Below, in pieces: positions 1 through 11,643 of a stretch of 64,000 nt of DNA. The first letter of the stretch is position 1; every line of letters begins with the position of its first letter. A model generated the notes under the pieces. It ran no database searches, was not told where the DNA came from, and saw only the letters and a program-made list of their open reading frames with translations. The translations under genes were made by a program, and so were the position numbers. Source of the DNA: Pusillimonas sp. MFBS29 (lineage in GTDB: Bacteria > Pseudomonadota > Gammaproteobacteria > Burkholderiales > Burkholderiaceae_B); assembly GCF_020687695.1 (NCBI RefSeq), contig NZ_JAJEWL010000011.1, forward strand, positions 23,020 through 87,019. The letters are read 5' to 3'.

Positions 1-3039
<3,039 letters not shown>

Positions 3040-3043
<4 letters not shown>

Positions 3044-6000
3044 TGAGTATCCCGGGCGGGGGCGGCGCCAAGGTCGACGCGCACCCTTTGCCTTTTCCGT
3101 ATGGCCGGTGCGGCATCGCCGCGTGGGCTTCGCAGCCGCCGTGCCAGATCGGCCAGGCGCGGTGCTTCAAACAGGTCGACAAGCTCCACCGCCAGATTCA
3201 TTTCGCGGCGCAAGCGCGAGACCACTTGCATGGCGTCCAGCGATTTGCCGCCCAGAGCGAAGAAATCGTCGTGACGGCCTATATTGCTGCGTTCGAGTAC
3301 CGATTGCCATACCTGAGCAATGCGCTGTTCAACTTCACCTTCAGGCGGCGCGGATGTGCCGGCCTGCTGCACGGGCGCCGGCAAGGCCTTGCGGTCGAGT
3401 TTGCCGGACGCGCCGCGGGGCAGGCGTTCGTGCAGGACAATACTGTGCGGCACCATGTAGGCCGGCAACCTTTCCTGGATGTGCCTGAGCACGGCTTGCG
3501 TCGAAGGAAGGGCGCTGCCGGCCACATGGCCGACGATCTGCGGCTGCGCCTGTGGATGCGCGTGATGCACGACGGCGACAGCGTCGCTGACACCTGGCGC
3601 CTGTAGCAGGCAGGCACTGATTTCCTCGAGCTCTATACGATAGCCGCTGATCTTGACCTGGTCATCTGCCCGGCCCTGGAAATGCAGTTTCCCGTCAAAG
3701 CCCAGCGTGACTTGGTCACCGGTGCGATACATGCGTGCGCAGCGGCCGGTGTCGTCGTAAGGGTTGGCCAGGAAGCGCTCGGCCGTCAGGTCGGGGCGCC
3801 CGACGTAGCCGCTTGCAATGCCGGGCCCGGCGACAAGCAGTTCGCCTACGGCGCCGGGCGGGCAGAGCCGGCCACGTGTATCGGCCACGTAGGCGCAGGT
3901 GCCCGGAATGGGCCGGCCAATCGAGACCGGACCGGTTTCACCAGGTGAGCAGGACTCCAGCGTGGCCCACACTGTGGCCTCTGTGGGACCGTATTCGTTG
4001 CACAGCTGTGTGCCCGGCAGCTGTGCGTGATGACGCTCGACCAGTTCGCGCGGGCAGGCTTCGCCGGCCACGATGGCCAGCTCCAGCTGCTTCAGGTCGC
4101 TGCCGGCTGCCGAAGACAGCATCAGGTTCCATTGCGAGGGAATCATGATGGTCTGGCTGACGTTTTCGCGGGCAATCAGCCGAGCCAGGCGGTCTGGATC
4201 GGACGCTTCAATGGGCTGGGGCAGCACGAGCGTGCCGCCTGTGGCCAGCGTGCCGAAGATGCCTGTGACCGACCCGTCGAAGATCAGCGGAAAGGTCAGG
4301 AGCAGGATACGGTTGGGCCGGCCCGGGTGAGCCTGGTTGCGGGCCGCAACATGATAGGAAAGATTGCCGTGCGCGACGGCAACGCCTTTGGGCTTTCCCG
4401 TTGAGCCCGAAGTGAAGATCACGTAGGCCTCGTCTTCAGGACGATTGCCGGGTATGGCGGCTATAGGGGAAGGAGCCGTTGCGGGCGGGCCTGCCTCGGC
4501 TGCAAGCGGCGTCATGCCGCCCACTGCCTCGGGTGTTGCCGACAGGATGGCACCCAGGCCGGCCTGCGCGGCCATGAAGGTCTTGCGGTCTTCAGGGGCA
4601 TTCACGTCCAGGGGAACATACGAGGCACCGCGCAACATAATGCCAAGAATGGCTGCCAGGGCCTGCGGCGTGCGCTCCAGATGCAGGCCGACCCGCGTGC
4701 CCGGCTGGACGCCGTGTACTTCCAGCTGCACGGAAATGGCCCGGGCCCAGGCAAGCAGATCGCCGTAGCTCAGGCGCTGTTCGCCGTAAACAACGGCGGG
4801 TGCGTACGGCTGCCCGGCGGCGTGCTCAAGCACGGCATGCAGGACTGAAGCGGGCTGCTCCTGGATCAACGGTGTGTATCCGCCTTTCTGCAGGGTATCG
4901 CGCAGCGTGGGAGGCAGGATGTCCAGTTGTGCAACCGGTATATTGGCCTGGCCGGGCAGCACGGCCAGAGCATGCGCCAGCATGTCCAGCCGCAGCGCGG
5001 CGTCGGCCTTGGCGTAGTGGCGCAAGTCATGCATGAGCTGCAGGTGAAGGCCGCCTTCCGCCCGGCGCTCGATCATCAGATTGAGCGGCATGTCGGGCAC
5101 TGTGGTATCGCCGCTTTCCAGCATGCGCAACCCGCTGCCGGTCAATGCGCCCGCTTCGTCCAGAGGATAGTTCTGATACGCGAGCAGACTGTCGAAGGGC
5201 AGGGTGCCCGATGGCAAACCCATGGCGGCACCAAGCTCGTCCAGGCTGATGGGGCCGGCTGCGCGGGCCTGTGCGGTCTGGGTCTGCAGGGCCAGGGCCC
5301 AGGTCTGCAGCGGTGTTTCATCCAGGTGCGCCAGGACGGGCTGCGTTTGAATCTGAATGCCGACCAGGTGCGCCGAGGCGCTGCTCTCCAGATGAGGCGG
5401 CCTGATGGTCTCGACCGAGCCGAACAGGACGGTGTTTCGATTGAGCAGGCGACTGTTCACAACCGCCCAGGCAACGTGGATCAGTGTGCTGACGGTCAGT
5501 TGTGCGGATCGGGCGAATTCGACCAGACTGGCTGTGTCCGTTGCCGACAATTCCTGGCTGACCAACCGGATGTCGGGTTCGCCGCGTGCCTGCGCCAGGG
5601 GTATCCATTCCTGGTCGGTATCAGAGCCGGCTTGCAGCGCGGCCTGCCAGTGGCGTCGCGCCGGCTCGCCGTCGCGGCTGCTTTCCCAGTCGGCATAGGT
5701 GCGAAAGGCGGGCGCAGGCAGCAGGCCGTGGTCCCGGCCGTCGAGCAATGCCTTGTAAATGACGAATACTTCGTCCAGCAGTATGCCCAGTGACCACCCG
5801 TCAACCGTCAGGTGATGGCGTGTCCAGATGATGCAATGGCGGTCTGCGGGCAAGCGAATCAGCGTCAGACGCATCAGTGGGGGCTTGCGGATGTCAAAGC
5901 CCTGATTACGATCTTCGGCCAGCAAGGCATCCAGTTGCCCGCGCCAATCGGCGGCGTCAGTCCGGTCGTGCCGGACGATGGGCAATGCCGCCAGCCGGTG

Positions 6001-6384
6001 GACCACCTGGAAGGGGTGGTCTTTGATCTCCCAGTGAAAGCCGCTACGCAGCGCGGAATGCCGGTTCACGACTTCTTGCCAGGCTTCGCAGAATAAGGGT
6101 TCGTCGAGCTTGCCGTCCAGGATTGCCCACCATTGTCCTGTATATAAGCCTTGCTCGGGATAGGCTATGCAGCGCACCAGCAGGGCTTGCTGTATTCGGG
6201 TCAGGGGATAGGCGTCTTCGATGGGGCGCACTGCAGGGGTCTCTGCCGACGCCGGGCGTTGCGTGGGGCTGGTGCCGTTATGCAAGGGGGGTGCGGTCAT
6301 GGGCGTATCAAACCCGGCGTTTGTGCCTGGACATTGCCGGAAATGAGCCGCAGCCTGGCGTGAGTGCCTGGCTAGTGCCGGCAT
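3040..6384 (-). CDS. Non-ribosomal peptide synthetase, C-A-PCP, single module
   Basis: A 1114-residue one-module NRPS. The condensation domain begins near residue 53 and carries HHLTVDG at residues 190-196. The adenylation domain carries TSGSTGKPKG near residue 659, NEYGPTE and GKLDRK. The carrier protein has LGGKSLDA with the phosphopantetheine serine at about residue 1048. There is no thioesterase or epimerase. The pocket residues read D-G-T-M-I-A-E-V-W-K, sharing 7 of 10 positions with the DGTITAEVAK code remembered for tyrosine, so an aromatic substrate is inferred at modest confidence. It sits 33 bases after the ABM-domain gene and overlaps the next NRPS by 4 bases. The start is uncertain: ATG at 6384 or ATG at 6300, neither with a convincing ribosome binding site. 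As it would follow the epimerase-ended megasynthase, its C domain should be of the DCL type. Confidence 0.95.
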
Positions 6385-6417
6385 CTACACGCGATGGGCT
6401 GCGTACTCGTGAAGCGA

Positions 6418-6744
6418 TTACAGGCTTTCTATGTAGAAGCCTTCACCCTTGACGTCGCCGTCGGTGAACGTCTTGAATTTTTCCACCCAGGCGCCGCCGT
6501 CCTTGGCGTTCGGGTTGCTGGCAAGCGCATCGAACGATGCTTCGTCTTTCCAGACGGTAGCCAGACCGAACATGGATGGATCTTTTTTCGAGCGCATCAA
6601 GCCAAAGCCGATCAGGCCGGGGATATGATCGCCGGGCTTGGATCCGTCGTTGGGGAGCAGAGATTTTTCGAGCAGTTCACGAGCTTCTTTCTCGTTGCCT
6701 GCCTTGATGTTGGCGCGCGTAATGGTCAGAAACATTTCCGCCAT
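6418..6744 (-). CDS. Small ABM-type alpha/beta-barrel protein (putative monooxygenase or heme/quinone-binding)
   Basis: A 108-residue soluble protein with the pattern of the antibiotic-biosynthesis-monooxygenase (YgiN-like) dimeric alpha/beta-barrel fold. It has an N-terminal strand MFLTITRANIK, a helix EKEARELLEKSL, then GLIGFGLMRSKKDP, and a helix with ATVWKDEASFDALAS. Such proteins act on quinones or polyketide-like substrates without cofactors, or are catalytically silent barrels. No catalytic residue can be fixed from sequence. A GGAGG stretch lies about 10 bases upstream of the ATG. It lies directly upstream of the NRPS genes on the same strand, suggesting co-transcription and a tailoring role, which is inference. 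An AT-rich gap of 188 bases precedes it and probably holds a promoter. Confidence 0.8.
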   Translation of the reverse strand: MAEMFLTITRANIKAGNEKEARELLEKSLLPNDGSKPGDHIPGLIGFGLMRSKKDPSMFGLATVWKDEASFDALASNPNAKDGGAWVEKFKTFTDGDVKGEGFYIESL

Positions 6745-6838
6745 GATGAATGTACCTCCGAGTTAACTTAGTTTGACTACGGGAAGCTTTGGTCTCTGGA
6801 AATGCCTTGATTTGCTGCACGTATTGGGCAACCTGAGA

Positions 6839-6857
6839 ATAAGAAGTTTATTCTTAT
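6839..6857. promoter_or_regulatory. Inverted repeat in AT-rich gap, candidate operator
   Basis: A perfect 7-base inverted repeat, ATAAGAA and TTCTTAT, is separated by 5 bases (GTTTA). It lies in the AT-rich gap 6745-6932 between the ABM-domain gene and the PhyH gene. The 19-base symmetrical layout is typical of a dimeric regulator site in front of the minus-strand NRPS operon. It does not match the Fur box well. No clear sigma-70 promoter could be fixed in the rest of the gap, which is otherwise unremarkable AT-rich DNA. Confidence 0.35.
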
Positions 6858-6932
6858 AAACTCTAAAAGTACAATATTTGATACAAATTAAATTTATTAG
6901 TCATATATAAAACGGGGCCGGCGCAGGTGGCA

Positions 6933-7802
6933 TCAGTTTGCAACGCTCGAAGTTGTGTCCGGTTCGAAATGGAACTCCGGAAACAGAGTGCCGCGAATGG
7001 GGCCGCCCAGGCGCAGATCGGCGTTCAATCCGGATTGCTCAAGCGCGGCGATCAAGTCCCGGGCGTGGGGGGCAACATAGGCGTCGTCGGTCACCCAGCG
7101 CGTTATGAAGCGGCGTACGGGATAAGGCGTCTGGTTTCCCGGTGCACCATGTACGGTGCGCGCGTCGAACAGCAGGCAGTCGCCGGCTTCCATGTCCCAT
7201 CCCACGATATCGTAGGCGTCGCGGTCAGCTTCAATATCGGGCACCTGGCCGAATTTCACGGCGTCGGCACGCGCGCGGTCGCCGTGAAATTCGGCATAGT
7301 AGGCGTCGGCTGCCGAGCGTAATGCCGGATCTTCGAAGAAGGACTTGGGCATGAGGATCTTTCCCCAGGTATGTGAGCCGCGTATGAACTCAAGGGCGGC
7401 TGCGCGAGGGGTGGCGTCCAGAGCGACCCATATCGAGCAGAAGGGCCCCTGAATGACGGTGTCGTGGTGCCAGGGTGTGCGCTGCGCCGTGCCGGGTTCC
7501 TTGACGAACCAGGTGTCCTGGGCCAGGCGCACACGGCTCGAGGCCAGGCCATGCGCAGCAATGCGGGCGGCAGGCGACTCCATGCAGAACCGAGTCAGTT
7601 CGGGAATATACCGGCGCGACCAGCAGTCGGACAGGAACGCTCCCTGGCCGTCGTCCAGGCGCCGAAAAAAAGTACTGGGCCGGGCGATGTTTTTCTTGAT
7701 TCCCTGGCGGGCCAGGGTTATCCATTCATCTGAAAAGGCCTGTCGTATGCAGACCACGCCGTCTTTTGCATAGTCTTTTGCGAAGTCTGTTGTGCCAGTC
7801 AT
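6933..7802 (-). CDS. Phytanoyl-CoA dioxygenase (PhyH) family Fe(II)/2-oxoglutarate oxygenase
   Basis: A 289-residue PhyH-family oxygenase, probably non-heme Fe(II) and 2-oxoglutarate dependent. The iron-binding facial triad is visible: H112-x-D114 within TPWHHDTVIQG and the distal H218 in VHGAPGN, followed by the basic stretch RRFITRW that would hold 2-oxoglutarate. The fold pattern GWDMEAGDCLLFDARTVHG is typical of the family. The ATG at 7802 is chosen. An upstream TTG at 7862 would add 20 residues that look unlike folded protein. The gene sits between the two arms of the lipopeptide cluster and reads in the same direction as the NRPS genes. Hydroxylation of the fatty chain or of an amino acid residue is a reasonable inference, but the substrate is not readable from sequence. 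Confidence 0.88.
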   Translation of the reverse strand: MTGTTDFAKDYAKDGVVCIRQAFSDEWITLARQGIKKNIARPSTFFRRLDDGQGAFLSDCWSRRYIPELTRFCMESPAARIAAHGLASSRVRLAQDTWFVKEPGTAQRTPWHHDTVIQGPFCSIWVALDATPRAAALEFIRGSHTWGKILMPKSFFEDPALRSAADAYYAEFHGDRARADAVKFGQVPDIEADRDAYDIVGWDMEAGDCLLFDARTVHGAPGNQTPYPVRRFITRWVTDDAYVAPHARDLIAALEQSGLNADLRLGGPIRGTLFPEFHFEPDTTSSVAN

Positions 7803-7888
7803 GGTTTGTCTGCGTGAGTTTGTCGATGAAATGTTTCCATCGTGTTTCAATTGTGTTGTCAAATTGACGTGGTCATTCGAATTTTAAG

Positions 7889-7916
7889 TTGATAAAAAAG
7901 AAAGTAAATGTATTAA
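7889..7916 (+). promoter_or_regulatory. Candidate sigma-70 promoter for the thioesterase-exporter-megasynthase arm
   Basis: TTGATA (7889-7894) and TATTAA (7911-7916) are spaced by 16 bases in the AT-rich divergent region 7803-7998. A second possible -10 hexamer, TAGAAT, lies at 7951-7956 but has a poor -35. Either could drive the plus-strand genes from 7999. The opposite strand of this region should hold the PhyH promoter, but no clear match was found. Confidence 0.4.
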
Positions 7917-7998
7917 AACAATAACAATGTAAAAGTGCGGCTTCGGCTGCTAGAATGCTCAATCCGGGTGTTACAACTTGTTAAGTAAGTGGGGTCGT

Positions 7999-8781
7999 AT
8001 GCTTCATACGGTGGACAACATCAAGGAGTCGACTGCAGCGTCATGGCAATGGCTGCTGCGGGTTCGCAGCGCCTCGCCCGGTCAACCCAACTTTGTATTC
8101 TTTCCGCATGCCGGCGCCACGCCGCTGTCGATAGGCCGCATGGCTGCCGTGCTGCCCGGCACAGCGGGCGTGGTCGTCGCCGTGTTGCCGCGCGGCGGCA
8201 ATCTCGACCATGGCACGCCGCCAACGCGCGCCACCGATGCCGCGCAATGCATCGCCCGCAGTCTGGCAAACATGCCACGCAACGAGTCTCGCCGGCTGGT
8301 TCTGGTCGGGAATAGCTATGGCGCATTGCTGGCCTACGAAACAGCGTGGTGCCTGGTGGATGTAGCTCACGATGTCGAGCGACTCATTGTTTCCGGCTTT
8401 CGCTCTCCCGCACTGCCGCTGGCCGATATTCCTCTTCATCGCTTGCCGTCGGCGCAGCTGTATGCGGAACTGGCCGCGCGTTTTGGCGTGCCACTCGATG
8501 CCGGTGCCGAGCTGGCCGAGCCCGCGCTACGCGCAGACCTGCAAGCCTGCGATACCTACCGTCACCGGCACGGCAAGCGGCTGCCTGTGCCGCTGGATGT
8601 CCTGCACCTGACCGACGACTCGTCGGTCTCTGTGGCCGAACTTCAGGCCTGGCAATCCGTGTCGTGCTACCCCGTGCGCCTGACGCCGTGTGCCAGCGGG
8701 CATTTTCCCTGGGCAGGCAATCCTGAATTGGCCGCCCGTGCGCTGCTTGGGCTGACGACGAACCAGGGAGCATGCCATTGA
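7999..8781 (+). CDS. Type II thioesterase (NRPS/PKS editing)
   Basis: A 260-residue alpha/beta hydrolase of the GrsT/SrfAD type. It hydrolyses wrongly primed or stalled acyl groups from carrier-protein phosphopantetheine arms of NRPS and PKS. The oxyanion region FFPHAGA is followed by the nucleophile elbow GNSYG with serine near residue 106. A candidate acid is in LTDDSS near 205, and the catalytic histidine is in SGHFPW near 235. The start is ATG at 7999, preceded by GTGGGG; the TTG at 7978 is less likely. It is the first gene of the plus-strand arm, 37 bases before the exporter. This marks the neighbourhood as an active assembly-line cluster rather than a relic. Confidence 0.92.
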   Translation: MLHTVDNIKESTAASWQWLLRVRSASPGQPNFVFFPHAGATPLSIGRMAAVLPGTAGVVVAVLPRGGNLDHGTPPTRATDAAQCIARSLANMPRNESRRLVLVGNSYGALLAYETAWCLVDVAHDVERLIVSGFRSPALPLADIPLHRLPSAQLYAELAARFGVPLDAGAELAEPALRADLQACDTYRHRHGKRLPVPLDVLHLTDDSSVSVAELQAWQSVSCYPVRLTPCASGHFPWAGNPELAARALLGLTTNQGACH

Positions 8782-8818
8782 GTAGTGTTCGCAGACTTCA
8801 AACACGACAGGACACACA

Positions 8819-11626
8819 GTGATAAACAGAATACGTGCACGGTTGCGCAGCGGTTTCAAGTCCTCTTCGGGCCGGCTCGAAGAGTTCGAGCACGATGCGC
8901 GCGCCTTGCTGGGGCTGCATCCCGACGATACCGATGAACGGCTGGCCGGCGAAGTCACGAGCGACTTGCGCTCCAGTCCGGGAAAAAGCGCCGAGCTGGA
9001 ACTCCTGCGCCGGCTGCTTGCGCGGCGCATGGGGTGTCCCGAGCCCGCACTGGGTTTGTTCGGGGTGGGTCTGCTGCATCTGTTAAAGCATAAGGCAGAA
9101 GAGGGTGTGCCTATTCGCCTGGATCAGGCAGCCGACATCGAAGGCGTGGCATCGCGGCTGGAACAGGGAGCAGCCGACCCTGACGATGCGGCCCGGGCAG
9201 GCGCCTTTGTGCGTTTCCTGCTCGACACCTATGGTGTCGACGGGATGCTGGCATTTGCCTGCGCCATGCAGCCCGGCGCCCTTCTTGACGACGTTGCGCA
9301 ACAGGCCACCGGCAAGCCGCTGCTCATGCTGACTTTGCAATGGAGCGAGTCGCTTTCGCGCGAGCAGCCGGGTAAAGGCTTGTTCCCGTTCGTTGTCTGG
9401 ACCATAGGCTTGCTGCGGCCCTATCGTTTTTTCTGCACGCTGCTGGTCATAGGCATACTGATACAGACGGCTTATGCCACCTTCATGCCGATCTGGCTGA
9501 ACGAGCTGTTCGACGATGGCATAACCGCGCAAAATGCGACCGTCATCTGGCACACGCTGGCTTATCTGTTTGGCGGATTCCTGGTCACGTCCGCCGCTGG
9601 TGTCGCCATAGATTTCAGCGTGTCGACGCTGGGGCCCAAGGCGCTGAACGATGTGCGCACCCAGGTTTTCGACAAGCTCCTGGCCTTGTCGTCACGTTCG
9701 CTGAACCACTTCAAAAGCGGCGACCTGGTCTCGATGTTTTCCGCCGACATGCAGATCATGGAGAACGCCATCGTGCGTGCGGTGCCGGGCATCGTGTCCA
9801 AAAGTTTTCTGATGCTCGGCTCGCTGATCACGGCGGTGATTCTTGACTGGCGCATGGCGGTGGCCACCATATCACTGCTGGTCATCGCCTTCTGGTTGCC
9901 GCGCCAGGTGGGTCGTATCGCGGTGCGTGCGGCTTATGCGCGCAAAGTCCAGGATGGCAAGCTGGCAGGCTACATCAAGGAATCCATTCTGCTGCTGCCG
10001 GTCATACGCACGCTGGATATCGGTGCACATCGGCGCGTGTTGTTCGATGAGCACACCGATGAAGTCTACAAGGCCAGCTACAAGCAATACCTGATGGGCG
10101 AACTCACCGGGCGCGTGACTGTTTTTGCGGTCAGTGCGGCGCAATTGGGCATCATAGGGCTGGGCGCCGTGCTCTCGCTGAACGGCACGGTGTCTGGCGG
10201 CGTGGTGGTTGCCTACATAGGCCTGCTGCTGGCTTTCGGCGGTTCAGCCGGCGCCATTGCAGGCCTGCTGCCGCCGGCCATACAGGCGGTGGGCAGCTGG
10301 CAGCGCATCAATACCGTGCTGGCCCAGCCCGAAGAGGCTTCTGCTACCCGCCCGGGCACGCCTTTCCATGAGCCGTTGAGGCGTGTTGCGTTCAACGACG
10401 TCTCTTTCAGCTACAACGGTGACAGCCTTAATCTGCAGGGTGTCTCGCTGGATGCCCCGACACCCCGGCGCATCGCGCTGGTGGGGCCGTCGGGATCCGG
10501 GAAAAGCACGGTCATCAATTTGCTGTCGCGCAACTACGATGTCATGAGCGGAAGCATCTTGCTGAACGACACTGATGTGCGCGATATCGACAGTCAATCA
10601 TTGCGTGCCCTGATGGCCGTGGTCAATCAGGACACTACGCTGTTCGAAGGCTCGATTGCCTACAACATCCGCATAGGTCGTATCGATGCCACCGACCAGG
10701 AAGTCGAGCAGGCGGCACGCGCTGCAGAAATCCATAACTTCATCATGACGCTGCCCAATGGCTACGAAACCCATGTGGGCGAAGGCGGCAAGCTGCTATC
10801 GGGCGGACAGCGCCAGCGGGTGGTGATTGCGCGCGCCTTGCTGCGCAACCCCAAGATACTGCTGCTGGACGAGGCAACCTCGGCGCTTGACGCCGAAGCC
10901 GAGTCCGCCATCAACAGCACGCTGTCGCGGGTCAGCACAGACCGCAGCATGTTCTCGGTCACGCACCGGCTGGCCTCGTGCCCCGATATGGACCTGATCT
11001 GCGTCTTCAAGGACGGTGTGATGGTCGAGCATGGCAAGCACCATGACCTGCTTCGCCTTGACGGTGTGTATGCGGGAATGTGGGAAAAGCAGGCCGATAT
11101 TTCCATTGCGAACGAAGGCCAGGATGTCGATATCAGCGTCGAGCGACTGCGCAAGATTCCGCTGTTTGCCAGCGCACCGCCCGCAGACCTTGAGCGCTTG
11201 CGCAGCTTGCTGAAAGTCGAAGAGGTCGCGGCCGACACGGTGCTGATCAAAGAAGGCACGACCAGCGGGCGCTTCTACATCATTGCCCGGGGCAGCGTGG
11301 AAAGCTCCGTGATGCTTGACGACGGCACGGCGCTGTCCATGGAAGTCCTCGAGGTCGGCGACTTCTTTGGCGAGTTCGCCTTGCTTGAGGGCATACCGAA
11401 CCCCACCACCTGCCGTTCCCGTCACCCTTGCCTGCTGTTGTCCCTGAGTCGCCAGGAATTGCGTCGCATTGCCGACCTGGGCCGCAGCAGCGAGGAGCAG
11501 ACTCCGCTTGAGAAAGAGATTGCCGCCACACTGGACCGCCGGCTGGATGCCAAGCTCGATGAATTGATGCGGCGCCGGCTCGAGCTGCGCAAGGCGACCG
11601 CCGCAGGAGCCAGCCGCCAAACCTGA
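8819..11626 (+). CDS. ABC exporter (fused TMD-NBD) with N-terminal extra domain and C-terminal cyclic-nucleotide-type domain
   Basis: A 935-residue fused half-transporter, probably exporting the lipopeptide. Residues 1-185 form an extra soluble region with no zinc-protease HExxH. Its second half (about 126-180, with AFVRFLLDTYG and GKPLLML) resembles the C-terminal helices of gluzincin-like peptidases. Membrane segments lie in about residues 190-495. The nucleotide-binding domain has Walker A GPSGSGKST near 555, signature LSGGQRQR near 660, Walker B LLLDEATSALD near 681 and the H-loop THR near 715. Residues 780-900 form a CAP/cNMP-type beta barrel (GRFYIIARGSVE, GDFFGEFALLEG). The start is GTG at 8819 with AGGA about 6-8 bases upstream. 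It lies 17 bases before the megasynthase gene, so the three genes likely form one transcript. The gating ligand of the barrel is unknown. Confidence 0.93.
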   Translation: MINRIRARLRSGFKSSSGRLEEFEHDARALLGLHPDDTDERLAGEVTSDLRSSPGKSAELELLRRLLARRMGCPEPALGLFGVGLLHLLKHKAEEGVPIRLDQAADIEGVASRLEQGAADPDDAARAGAFVRFLLDTYGVDGMLAFACAMQPGALLDDVAQQATGKPLLMLTLQWSESLSREQPGKGLFPFVVWTIGLLRPYRFFCTLLVIGILIQTAYATFMPIWLNELFDDGITAQNATVIWHTLAYLFGGFLVTSAAGVAIDFSVSTLGPKALNDVRTQVFDKLLALSSRSLNHFKSGDLVSMFSADMQIMENAIVRAVPGIVSKSFLMLGSLITAVILDWRMAVATISLLVIAFWLPRQVGRIAVRAAYARKVQDGKLAGYIKESILLLPVIRTLDIGAHRRVLFDEHTDEVYKASYKQYLMGELTGRVTVFAVSAAQLGIIGLGAVLSLNGTVSGGVVVAYIGLLLAFGGSAGAIAGLLPPAIQAVGSWQRINTVLAQPEEASATRPGTPFHEPLRRVAFNDVSFSYNGDSLNLQGVSLDAPTPRRIALVGPSGSGKSTVINLLSRNYDVMSGSILLNDTDVRDIDSQSLRALMAVVNQDTTLFEGSIAYNIRIGRIDATDQEVEQAARAAEIHNFIMTLPNGYETHVGEGGKLLSGGQRQRVVIARALLRNPKILLLDEATSALDAEAESAINSTLSRVSTDRSMFSVTHRLASCPDMDLICVFKDGVMVEHGKHHDLLRLDGVYAGMWEKQADISIANEGQDVDISVERLRKIPLFASAPPADLERLRSLLKVEEVAADTVLIKEGTTSGRFYIIARGSVESSVMLDDGTALSMEVLEVGDFFGEFALLEGIPNPTTCRSRHPCLLLSLSRQELRRIADLGRSSEEQTPLEKEIAATLDRRLDAKLDELMRRRLELRKATAAGASRQT

Positions 11627-11643
11627 TAGCCAAGGAACCCATC

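Noticed and set aside
6839..6857. Fur box in front of the NRPS operon, implying a siderophore
   Set aside because: The palindrome does not match the GATAAT-based Fur pattern, and no siderophore receptor or chelating-residue module is visible. The only TonB receptor in the window is under a B12 riboswitch.
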